A DNA stretch of 6,188 nucleotides from Methanosarcinales archaeon (lineage in GTDB: Archaea > Halobacteriota > Methanosarcinia > Methanosarcinales > Methanogasteraceae). Both the position numbers and the translations under genes were made by a program. Shown here piece by piece: positions 1 to 4,977 of the stretch (position 1 is the stretch's first letter; the number at the start of each line of letters is the position of its first letter). The notes below the pieces were generated by a model. That model saw nothing but the letters and a program-made list of their open reading frames with translations. It ran no database searches and was not told the origin of the DNA. Where the stretch lies: positions 1 to 6,188 of the forward strand of contig DAOVGE010000197.1 of the NCBI GenBank assembly GCA_030672605.1, in the 5' to 3' direction.

Positions 1-50
1 CATAAAAACTGACAGAACCATATAAAATTCCCGATAAACACCTGGAACTA

Positions 51-183
51 AGTCGTCACCGAAAAATAACATATTGAAATTTCATAGTTCTGATGCTTTC
101 TGTGGTCGATAGCAGTAGCCCGCCCTCGTGTTGCAGCAATCGCGGGCGCCACTCCTTCGTCTTTGCGTCTCTGCGACTTTGCG
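51..183. repeat. Dispersed direct repeat, left copy
   Basis: This block recurs at 6048-6180. The first 70 bases align without gaps, with 7 differences by my count, and the first 33 are identical. The second half is looser but keeps the same order of sub-motifs: a CCCTCG element, then CGCGGGCG (141-148), then CTTTGCG units (161-183). Near its start, CACCGAAA (57-64) can pair imperfectly (7 of 8) with TTTCTGTG (97-104). No reading frame in it resembles a protein. It is probably a non-coding dispersed repeat of unknown origin, possibly a relic of a non-autonomous mobile element. Family membership cannot be judged from one window. Confidence 0.8.
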
Positions 184-228
184 TTAAATCAGAGAAACGC
201 AAAGACGCGAGGGCACAAGGGCGCAAAG
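161..228. repeat. Inverted repeat built of CTTTGCG units
   Basis: The left arm (161-185) carries CTTTGCG twice and the right arm (196-228) carries its complement CGCAAAG twice. The inner stem is CTTTGCGTT (177-185) against AACGCAAAG (196-204), 9 perfect base pairs around a 10-nt loop. The outer stem is 161-167 against 222-228. The right arm is longer, with extra GAGGGCACAAGGG-type sequence, so the outer part is asymmetric. Similar CTTTGCG-type repeats are scattered between genes in many environmental prokaryote genomes (recalled, not searched). It abuts the direct repeat and may be part of the same element. Copy B at the right edge also ends in CTTTGCG units. Confidence 0.75.
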
Positions 229-249
229 ATTGGAAACCACAGAATCCAT

Positions 250-435
250 CATAATCAGGAACCCGAAAGGTCTTTGCAAACATTTTTATTCTCTTGATTT
301 TCCTTCAAGATATTTTATATGTCAATTGTTGTTAAGACCCAAATATTATTTAATACTTTATGCAAAGAATGGTGGATCGACAATCACGATATACCTGCAC
401 GATTCTGACAGATACATTAAAGTACAACACAGACA
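250..435. other. AT-rich non-coding leader region
   Basis: This is an AT-rich stretch between the left repeat and the rpl1 promoter. Its open frames are short and their translations show no domain or family resemblance. TATA-like tracts occur at 313-321 (TTTTATATG) and around 345-360, so an additional distal promoter for the ribosomal operon is possible but not shown. There is no tRNA, and the L11 gene that precedes L1 in many archaeal operons is absent. Confidence 0.5.
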
Positions 436-446
436 GTATATTATAA
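436..446 (+). promoter_or_regulatory. Putative TATA box of the rpl1 operon
   Basis: The sequence GTATATTATAA resembles an archaeal TATA box. Its centre lies about 56 nt upstream of the chosen rpl1 start. With the usual spacing of roughly 25 nt to the transcription start, the mRNA would begin near 465-468 and carry a leader of about 30 nt that includes the Shine-Dalgarno site. The whole upstream region is AT-rich, so alternative TATA matches exist. Confidence 0.4.
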
Positions 447-487
447 TTCATTCGTAGCAGGCTGATTGGGTCGATACGACTACGATG

Positions 488-492
488 GGTGA
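488..492 (+). promoter_or_regulatory. Shine-Dalgarno site that decides the rpl1 start
   Basis: GGTGA is complementary to the CACCUCCU end of archaeal 16S rRNA and sits 4 nt before the ATG at 497. The alternative ATG at 485 overlaps this site and has no ribosome-binding sequence of its own. Confidence 0.65.
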
Positions 493-496
493 ATTC

Positions 497-1138
497 ATGG
501 ACAAGCAAACAATAGATGCTGTTACAACAGTACTGAATGAATCTCCACAGAGAGGCTTCACAGAAGGCGTGGAACTGGCGATTAATCTTAAGAATATTGA
601 TCTGAGCCAGCCACGGTTCCGTGTGGATGAGGAGATCATACTCCCGAACGGACTCGGCAGACAGATCGCGGTCGCTGTCTTCGCACGTGGAGAGACTGCG
701 CTTCGGGCAAAGGATGGGGGTGCTGATCTGGTCATTGAGGATCCGGATGCGATCACCGAGTATGGTGAGAACAAGAACAGCGCAAGAGAACTTGCCGACA
801 AATACGACTTCTTCATCGCCGAGGTTGCGTACATGCCAGCCATTGGAAAGAACCTTGGTTCGATTCTCGGACCCAGAGGCAAGATGCCGGAGCCACTGAC
901 ATCAGACATGGATGTCGGACACATTATCAACAAAGCCAGAAGTAGCATAAAACTCCGTTCGAAGGACCGGAAGACTTTCCATGCCCCGGTCGGGCGGCGA
1001 GACATGTCGGCTGACGATATTGCAGGGACTGTTGATGCCATTGTCACGAGGCTTGAACAGGTGCTGGATAAAGGTGTACAGAACATTAAATCCATCTACG
1101 TGACGACGACGATGGGCAAATCTGCGAAGGTGAGGTGA
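497..1138 (+). CDS. rpl1: Large ribosomal subunit protein uL1 (L1)
   Basis: Archaeal ribosomal protein L1, 213 residues, the usual archaeal length. It binds 23S rRNA helices 76-78 to form the mobile L1 stalk that acts in E-site tRNA release. In several archaea it also represses its own mRNA. The sequence shows a two-domain L1 with the signature MPAIGKNLGSILGPRGKMP at 113-131, a DFFIAEV strand before it (104-110), and the C-terminal TTTMG-K motif (203-208) that contacts RNA. I chose the ATG at 497 rather than the in-frame ATG at 485. The protein then begins MDKQTIDAV, like other archaeal L1 proteins, and GGTGA lies just upstream. It is the first gene of the L1-L10-L12-peptidase operon, and its stop codon overlaps the next gene's ribosome-binding site. 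L11 is not adjacent. Confidence 0.97.
   Translation: MDKQTIDAVTTVLNESPQRGFTEGVELAINLKNIDLSQPRFRVDEEIILPNGLGRQIAVAVFARGETALRAKDGGADLVIEDPDAITEYGENKNSARELADKYDFFIAEVAYMPAIGKNLGSILGPRGKMPEPLTSDMDVGHIINKARSSIKLRSKDRKTFHAPVGRRDMSADDIAGTVDAIVTRLEQVLDKGVQNIKSIYVTTTMGKSAKVR
538..560 (+). promoter_or_regulatory. Possible L1 autoregulatory hairpin inside rpl1
   Basis: A small hairpin can form about 41 nt downstream of the A of the start codon. TGAA (538-541) pairs with TTCA (557-560), and TCTC (542-545) with GAGA (550-553), with a CACA loop and a 3-nt GGC asymmetric bulge. In Methanococcus, L1 represses translation by binding an rRNA-like structure within the first codons of its own mRNA, so the location fits. 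I could not match the bases to the known L1-binding consensus, so regulatory function is a guess. Confidence 0.2.
1132..1138 (+). promoter_or_regulatory. Shine-Dalgarno site of rpl10 overlapping the rpl1 stop
   Basis: GAGGTGA ends exactly on the TGA stop of rpl1 and lies 6 nt before the rpl10 ATG. This supports translational coupling between the two genes. Confidence 0.8.
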
Positions 1139-1144
1139 GAAGTC

Positions 1145-2194
1145 ATGGACGCAGCAACAGAACACCGCACATCACACGTCCCGCAGTGGAAGCTCGATTG
1201 CGTCGAGGAAATCAAAGCGCTTGCAGACCGGTATCCCGTCGTAGGGATCGCCGGAATACGGGATATACCGGCAAAGCAGCTTCAGGGAATGCGACGAGAT
1301 CTCAAAGACGTTGCAAAACTCGTAGTTTACAGGAACAGCCTTATATGGCGAGCTTTCGATGGCTGTGATGGCGACATCCAGTCGATGAACTTGCATGTTG
1401 ACGATCAGACCGTGCTCATCTTTACAGACCTGAACCCGTTCAAGCTATTCAGTATGCTTGAGTCGAGCAAAACACAGGCTCCTATCAAGGCGGGCGTCTC
1501 CGCACCGCACGACATCGTGGTTGAGGGCGGTCCCACTTCGTTTGCTCCGGGACCGATCGTGGGCGACCTGCAGAACGCAGGCATACCCGCGAGAATCGAC
1601 AAGGGCAAGGTCGTGATCCGTGAGACCAATGTGGTCGCGCATGCTGGCGAACCAGTCTCGCGTGCCCTCTCTGAGATGCTTACACGTCTCGAGATATTCC
1701 CGATGACAGTGGGACTTAATCTCCGTGCCGTATGTGACAATGGCACGATCATGGCGGCAAGCCTCCTGGATATTGACGAGGAACAATACGCATCCGATAT
1801 CACGTCGTCGGTGGCGCAGGCGTTCAATCTTGCAATCGCAATTGCGTATCCGACGGCTGCAACGATTCACACGCTGCTTGCGAAGGCATCATGCGATGCG
1901 AGAAACCTTGGCATAAATTCTGCGATACTCGAACCCGGGATAATCGATGCATTGCTATTGCGAGCACAGTCGCAGGCGATTGCGCTTTCAGGAAGCATCA
2001 CCGATCCGGCTGCGCTCGGAGAGTCTCTGGGGCAAATGATCGCTGAAAGGGAAGAAGTGAAGGACGCAGACGAGGCGAAAGCTGAAGATACCACAGCAGA
2101 GGAGACTGTGGATGTGGCGGAAGAGGCAGGCGAAGAGGATACGGAAGGGAAAGAAGAGGAAGCAGCAGAAGGGCTCGGTCTTCTCTTCGGATGA
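1145..2194 (+). CDS. rpl10: Large ribosomal subunit protein uL10 (acidic P0 / L10)
   Basis: Archaeal L10/P0, 349 residues, the base of the ribosomal stalk. It binds the GTPase centre of 23S rRNA with L11 and carries several L12 dimers that recruit translation factors. An N-terminal rRNA-binding domain (about 1-108) contains the VYRNSLIWRA helix (61-70), where the family has a conserved N-[ST]-L. The P0 insertion domain (about 110-190) holds GGPTSFAPGPIVGDLQNAGI (128-147). Helical spine segments that dock L12 dimers span about 210-300. A Glu/Asp-rich hinge (301-342) leads to the GLGLLFG tail shared with L12. It starts 6 nt after rpl1 with a strong Shine-Dalgarno site and is followed 40 nt later by rpl12. 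No irregularities are visible. Confidence 0.97.
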   Translation: MDAATEHRTSHVPQWKLDCVEEIKALADRYPVVGIAGIRDIPAKQLQGMRRDLKDVAKLVVYRNSLIWRAFDGCDGDIQSMNLHVDDQTVLIFTDLNPFKLFSMLESSKTQAPIKAGVSAPHDIVVEGGPTSFAPGPIVGDLQNAGIPARIDKGKVVIRETNVVAHAGEPVSRALSEMLTRLEIFPMTVGLNLRAVCDNGTIMAASLLDIDEEQYASDITSSVAQAFNLAIAIAYPTAATIHTLLAKASCDARNLGINSAILEPGIIDALLLRAQSQAIALSGSITDPAALGESLGQMIAEREEVKDADEAKAEDTTAEETVDVAEEAGEEDTEGKEEEAAEGLGLLFG

Positions 2195-2220
2195 TACGAT
2201 AACCAGATATACACAGATAT

Positions 2221-2227
2221 GAGGTGA
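2221..2227 (+). promoter_or_regulatory. Shine-Dalgarno site of rpl12
   Basis: GAGGTGA lies 7 nt upstream of the rpl12 ATG in the 40-nt spacer after rpl10. An independent strong site fits L12 being needed in several copies per ribosome. No hairpin or terminator is evident in the spacer. Confidence 0.75.
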
Positions 2228-2234
2228 ACTAAAT

Positions 2235-2564
2235 ATGGAATATATATATGCAGCAATGATGTTACACAGTGCTGGAAAGGAGATAACAGAGGACGGAATC
2301 GTAAGCACGCTCGGTGCGGCAGGAATCGATGTGGATGATGCGAGGGTAAAGGCACTCGTTGCGGCGCTTGATGGCGTTGACATCGAGAGCGCGATTGCAC
2401 AGGCAGCGGTTGCGCCGGTTGCGGCTTCCGCAGCAGCTCCAGCCCAGGCAGCATCGGCAGAGGCGCCGGCAGCAGAAGCAGCACCCGCTGCTGAAGAAGC
2501 CGAAGAAGAGAAGAAGGAAGAAGAAGAGACCGGAATGGCAGGACTCGGTGCGCTCTTTGGATAG
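2235..2564 (+). CDS. rpl12: Large ribosomal subunit protein P1 (archaeal L12)
   Basis: Archaeal stalk protein L12 (P1 family), 109 residues, slightly longer than the typical 100-106. It dimerises, docks on L10 and uses its flexible tail to recruit elongation and initiation factors. The N-terminal helical domain (1-58) begins MEYIYAAMMLHSAGKEI and contains GIDVDDARVKALVAALDGVDI, split here as GIDVDDARV (30-38) and KALVAALDGVDI (39-50). An Ala/Pro-rich hinge follows (about 57-86), then a Glu/Lys run (87-99) and the tail GLGALFG (103-109). The Ala/Pro hinge makes other frames look open, including a long antisense one, but these are compositional artefacts. It is directly followed by the peptidase gene. 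Confidence 0.97.
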   Translation: MEYIYAAMMLHSAGKEITEDGIVSTLGAAGIDVDDARVKALVAALDGVDIESAIAQAAVAPVAASAAAPAQAASAEAPAAEAAPAAEEAEEEKKEEEETGMAGLGALFG

Positions 2565-2566
2565 TC

Positions 2567-3619
2567 ATGTACGAGCTATTGCAGCGATTATCGGATGCAC
2601 ATGGAATCTCCGGGTATGAGGGTAGTGTTCGTGCAATTGTTGAGCAGGAACTCGCCCCTTACGGGGATCTTCGGGTGGATGCGCCCGGCAATTTGATATT
2701 CACGAAGAAGGGTACAAAAGAGGACGCAAGCCCGAAGATCATGCTTGCAGCACACCTCGACGAGATCGGGCTTGCTGTAAAGCATATCGACGACGAGGGA
2801 TTCCTCAGGTTCGTGAAGGTCGGCGGGTGGTTTGATCCGACATTGCTCAATCAGAGAGTGATTGTTCACTCAAAAACCCCCTGCATAGGGGTGATCGGAT
2901 CAAAACCGCCGCACGTCATGAAAGAGGAAGACAGAAAGAAGCCAGTGGATTCCAAGGACATGTTCGTCGATGTCGGCGCAGCATCGGCAGACGAGGCAGC
3001 AGGTATGGGTATTGAGGTCGGGACCGCAATCTCAATTGACCGCAACCTTGTCAGGCTCGCAAACGACAGAATCACTGGAAAAGCGCTCGATAACCGTGCC
3101 GGTGTTGCACTCCTCATAGAGGCAATGAAACGGATCAATGAGCGTGAGATTGAGTCGACCGTGCATGCCGTCTTCACTGTCCAGGAGGAGGTCGGATTGA
3201 AGGGGGCAAAGACATCTGCATTTGGGCTGAACCCGGACGCTGCGATTGCGCTCGATGTCTGCGTCTCTGGCGACCACCCGGGAATCACCAAGACGGACTC
3301 TGCGATGGTGGTCGGGAAGGGCGCAGTCATAACGGTGATGGATGCGGGTGGAAGAGGCGTTATCGCGCACCCAAAGGTTCTGGGGTGGCTACGAGAGGCA
3401 GCTGATGAGAACAAAATCCCATACCAGCTCGATGTCTCGGATGGCGGCACCACCGATGCGACCGCAATCAGCCTGACCCGCGAAGGAATCCCATCCGGAG
3501 TTCTATCGATGGCGACACGGTACATCCACTCGCCTGTTGAGGTGCTCTCGCTCGCTGATATGAAGTCCTGCGCAGACCTGATTGTGCATGCGGTTGGTTC
3601 TGCAGGGAAGTGGTTCTGA
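2567..3619 (+). CDS. M42 family metallo-aminopeptidase (TET-like)
   Basis: Di-metal aminopeptidase of peptidase family M42, 350 residues, the normal family length. M42 enzymes such as Pyrococcus TET proteins form hollow dodecamers in the cytoplasm and trim peptides left by the proteasome and other proteases. All expected active-site residues are present: H63 and D65 in AAHLDEIG, D175 in ALDNRAG (bridging metal ligand), the pair E207-E208 in VQEEVGLKG, D230 in ALDV, and H321 in RYIHSPVE. The region about 70-160 matches the inserted PDZ-like dimerisation domain, with the GVIGSKPPH motif at 108-116. Specificity (leucyl, glutamyl, lysyl) cannot be read from sequence, and older annotations call such proteins endoglucanase or cellulase. 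It starts 2 nt after the rpl12 stop with no clear Shine-Dalgarno site close by, suggesting re-initiation after rpl12 translation. Confidence 0.93.
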   Translation: MYELLQRLSDAHGISGYEGSVRAIVEQELAPYGDLRVDAPGNLIFTKKGTKEDASPKIMLAAHLDEIGLAVKHIDDEGFLRFVKVGGWFDPTLLNQRVIVHSKTPCIGVIGSKPPHVMKEEDRKKPVDSKDMFVDVGAASADEAAGMGIEVGTAISIDRNLVRLANDRITGKALDNRAGVALLIEAMKRINEREIESTVHAVFTVQEEVGLKGAKTSAFGLNPDAAIALDVCVSGDHPGITKTDSAMVVGKGAVITVMDAGGRGVIAHPKVLGWLREAADENKIPYQLDVSDGGTTDATAISLTREGIPSGVLSMATRYIHSPVEVLSLADMKSCADLIVHAVGSAGKWF

Positions 3620-3646
3620 TTAAGATACGTTGATTGCGATAGTTGA

Positions 3647-3703
3647 GCGCCGATGATGAAATCGTGGCTGAAATGGTGATGAACCCTATGAGACCTGAGG
3701 CGC
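3647..3703 (+). ncRNA. Box C/D guide sRNA, predicted CAU-anticodon tRNA (Met) C34 2'-O-methylation guide
   Basis: A complete archaeal box C/D sRNA architecture is readable. The terminal stem is GCGCC (3647-3651) with GGCGC (3699-3703). Box C is ATGATGA (3653-3659), D' is CTGA (3668-3671), C' is GTGATGA (3676-3682) and box D is CTGA (3695-3698). The D-guide spacer ACCCTATGAGAC (3683-3694) has the canonical 12 nt. Its complement GUCUCAUAGGGU contains CUCAUA, the anticodon-loop sequence of CAU-anticodon tRNAs. The fifth nucleotide upstream of box D (G3690) pairs with the C of CAU, i.e. C34, a site known to be guide-methylated in archaeal elongator tRNA-Met. The C-D' spacer is only 8 nt, shorter than usual. 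It lies 27 nt after the peptidase stop and has no obvious promoter of its own, so it may be processed from the operon transcript. The boxes and stem are seen; the target is inferred. Confidence 0.85.
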
Positions 3704-3722
3704 TTTTCAGACTTTCTCTTTT
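3704..3722 (+). terminator. T-rich termination signal after the operon and sRNA
   Basis: TTTT directly follows the sRNA terminal stem, and a second pyrimidine tract (CTTTCTCTTTTA) lies at 3712-3723. Archaeal RNA polymerase terminates at such T-runs without needing a strong hairpin. This would end the rpl1-peptidase-sRNA transcript. Confidence 0.5.
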
Positions 3723-3775
3723 ATAAGCCACATCCAATTCAACCGGTCGTTCAAATGGGCGCTCTATTTTATTCT

Positions 3776-3819
3776 ACCACAGAGTACACCGAGCGCACAG
3801 AGTAGTTTCTCTCAGTGGT
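3776..3819. repeat. CACAGAG-type inverted-repeat relic
   Basis: ACCAC (3776-3780) pairs with GTGGT (3815-3819), and inside it AGAG (3799-3802) pairs with CTCT (3809-3812). The left part repeats a CACAGAG-like unit (3779-3784 and 3796-3802). This resembles the short ACCACAGAG...CTCTGTGGT repeats dispersed in many environmental archaeal and bacterial genomes (recalled, not searched). The arms are imperfect, so this is probably a decayed copy. Confidence 0.5.
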
Positions 3820-3950
3820 TATTATTTCGCATATCTGTTGACGAATCCTGGTATCTGCTTCAAATTAATTGGTGACCAAGGCGCGATCTAAAAAATCGAT
3901 GATTTATGATAATTACTGTAGATGTAGATTTCATAAATTTACGCAGATGT
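3820..3950. other. Non-coding gap, nothing recognised
   Basis: AT-rich sequence between two inverted-repeat relics. I see no protein frame of useful length, no tRNA and no second C/D box set. AAATCGATGATTT (about 3892-3904) is a short local palindrome without an assignable role. Confidence 0.4.
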
Positions 3951-3960
3951 TTCCTCAAAT

Positions 3961-4008
3961 CAGTGTTAATCTGTGGTCAAAAGTTTTATTTGCCACTGAT
4001 TAACGCTG
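3961..4008. repeat. Inverted repeat with GTTAATC core
   Basis: The left arm CAGTGTTAATCTGTGGTCA (3961-3979) is nearly the reverse complement of the right arm TGCCACTGATTAACGCTG (3991-4008). There are two substitutions and a one-base gap, and the loop is 11 nt. The GTTAATC-TGTGG pattern is of the same general style as dispersed 'TTAATCTGTGG' repeats known from environmental genomes (recalled). It could fold as a hairpin in RNA and might help end transcription, but no T-run follows directly. Confidence 0.65.
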
Positions 4009-4080
4009 TAAATGACTTTTCAGATCGATAGTGACCCATTATAGCAGTTGTGCATACATGAGACAATCCGGTGTAACCAG

Positions 4081-4093
4081 AAAATAATAAAAA
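4081..4093 (-). terminator. T-rich termination signal after the GINS gene
   Basis: Read on the minus strand this is a tract of T residues interrupted by A (complement of AAAATAATAAAAA), about 75 nt beyond the GINS stop codon. It is the first plausible archaeal poly-T terminator for that gene. No strong hairpin precedes it. Confidence 0.35.
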
Positions 4094-4167
4094 GTATCCA
4101 ATTTAATTATGACTCATCAGCACAATACGCCCCCACAGTTTATGCGGCATCGCCACCCCCACCACCG

Positions 4168-4866
4168 TCACTTTACGGGTATCGCAATCGGCAAAACCGC
4201 CCTGCGCTTGCACAACACACTCGCATTGAGGTCTGGCAGCGTGAGTACATCGTTCTTTGCAAGCGTGTAATGGTTGCTGTCCGCACCCACGAAAGTTGGC
4301 AGGTCCTTGAGCACGCGAACCACGGTGTAACCACTCAGTTCACGATGTACCGACTCAACGGGTTTAACAGGTTCAACACGCACTTCGTCTGACTCTGACG
4401 CTGACCGGACATTCTCCACAGCAGGCGCCGTAACCTCATCCAAAACCGCCTCCTTGACAGGTTGCGTCCCCAAAACCGGGGCAGGCGGGCGTAACTCGCG
4501 TGTGAGCATCTCATCGATTGCAGACCAGCCCCGCCTCATAGAATCGAGCACCGACTGATAGATATCACGCTCGATCGGGGTCATCGCGTCGATGTAGTTT
4601 CTGGTACCATCGATCTCCTCCATCAGATTGAGCGACGCGAGATTGACGATCTTTCCCACCCGGAATTTAAAGATGCGCTGCAGACGATCGTTTGCTGCAT
4701 CGATCTCATCGGCAAGAAACTGGACTTCCCTGCCGGATGCCGTCTTCTGCTCCTCATGAAGCCCATCAAGGTATGCGCGTACACTTTCATAAAAATCAGA
4801 ATCGAGCTTTGTGAGTTTCGATTTTTGCTCCCTATTTAAGATATTGCGCAGTTCTTCGAAGTCCAT
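4168..4866 (-). CDS. GINS complex subunit, Gins51/Gins15 type
   Basis: DNA replication factor GINS, 232 residues. Archaeal GINS (Gins51 with or without Gins23) joins MCM helicase and the GAN/RecJ-type nuclease into the CMG-like replicative helicase and also contacts primase and polymerase. An N-terminal helical A domain (about 1-122) includes the long helices LADEIDAANDRLQRIFKFRV (51-70) and YIDAMTPIERDIYQSVLDSM (91-110). A low-complexity Pro/Glu/Val linker follows (about 126-176). The small C-terminal beta B domain (about 178-230) carries the diagnostic LPTFVGAD (189-196) and VLTLPDLNASVLCKR (207-221). The A-then-B order identifies the Gins51 class rather than Gins23. The start at 4866 has no Shine-Dalgarno sequence, so initiation may rely on a short leader. 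It is divergent from the cytochrome gene, with no primase, PCNA or MCM gene next to it in the window. Confidence 0.85.
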   Translation of the reverse strand: MDFEELRNILNREQKSKLTKLDSDFYESVRAYLDGLHEEQKTASGREVQFLADEIDAANDRLQRIFKFRVGKIVNLASLNLMEEIDGTRNYIDAMTPIERDIYQSVLDSMRRGWSAIDEMLTRELRPPAPVLGTQPVKEAVLDEVTAPAVENVRSASESDEVRVEPVKPVESVHRELSGYTVVRVLKDLPTFVGADSNHYTLAKNDVLTLPDLNASVLCKRRAVLPIAIPVK

Positions 4867-4915
4867 GGTGTCTATTTGCAGCAGGCATTATTCAATCTGG
4901 CGGACAACGCCGAAA

Positions 4916-4927
4916 CATATTTATAGG
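4916..4927. promoter_or_regulatory. Shared TATA element of the divergent GINS/cytochrome promoters
   Basis: CATATTTATAGG reads as TTTATA on the plus strand and as TATAAATATG on the minus strand, so it resembles an archaeal TATA box in both directions. It lies 49 nt from the GINS ATG and 50 nt from the cytochrome ATG. With the usual distance of about 25 nt to the transcription start, each gene would have a leader of roughly 25-30 nt. The 111-bp spacer offers no better TATA pair. Single-element bidirectional use is an inference. Confidence 0.45.
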
Positions 4928-4977
4928 AATTTGATGTGTTTTACATAACATCTTATGATAATGTTGAGGAACCTACC

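Noticed and set aside
161..228. CRISPR array from repeated CTTTGCG units
   Set aside because: The units are 7-10 nt, irregularly spaced and in opposing orientations, with no spacers of constant length.
56..283. Small minus-strand frame over the left repeat
   Set aside because: It is made entirely of direct-repeat and hairpin sequence, with no start-site signals.
230..457. Small plus-strand frame before rpl1
   Set aside because: AT-rich sequence with Tyr/Ile-rich translation, no ribosome-binding site, and overlap with the presumed operon promoter.
485..496. Upstream ATG as rpl1 start
   Set aside because: It would add MGEF, overlaps the GGTGA ribosome-binding site, and does not match archaeal L1 N-termini.
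448..1095. Long open frame antisense to rpl1
   Set aside because: It lies wholly over a certain ribosomal protein gene, and its Ser/Leu-rich translation has no family features. It is a codon-composition shadow.
1867..2568. Open frame antisense to the end of rpl10 and to rpl12
   Set aside because: Its Leu/Pro/Arg- and Ser-rich low-complexity translation comes from the complement of the Ala/Glu-rich L12 hinge and L10 tail.
2866..3525. Open frame antisense to the peptidase
   Set aside because: It overlaps a gene with a complete active site, and the translation is low-complexity with no domain.
3961..4008. tRNA gene candidate
   Set aside because: It is a simple two-arm hairpin with no T-arm, anticodon arm or acceptor consensus.
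4048..4392. Plus-strand frame over the end of the GINS gene
   Set aside because: It overlaps the diagnostic GINS B domain on the other strand and has no recognisable protein features.
4936..4977. Upstream GTG as cytochrome start
   Set aside because: It adds 14 polar residues before the signal or anchor segment and would lie close to, or before, the predicted transcription start.
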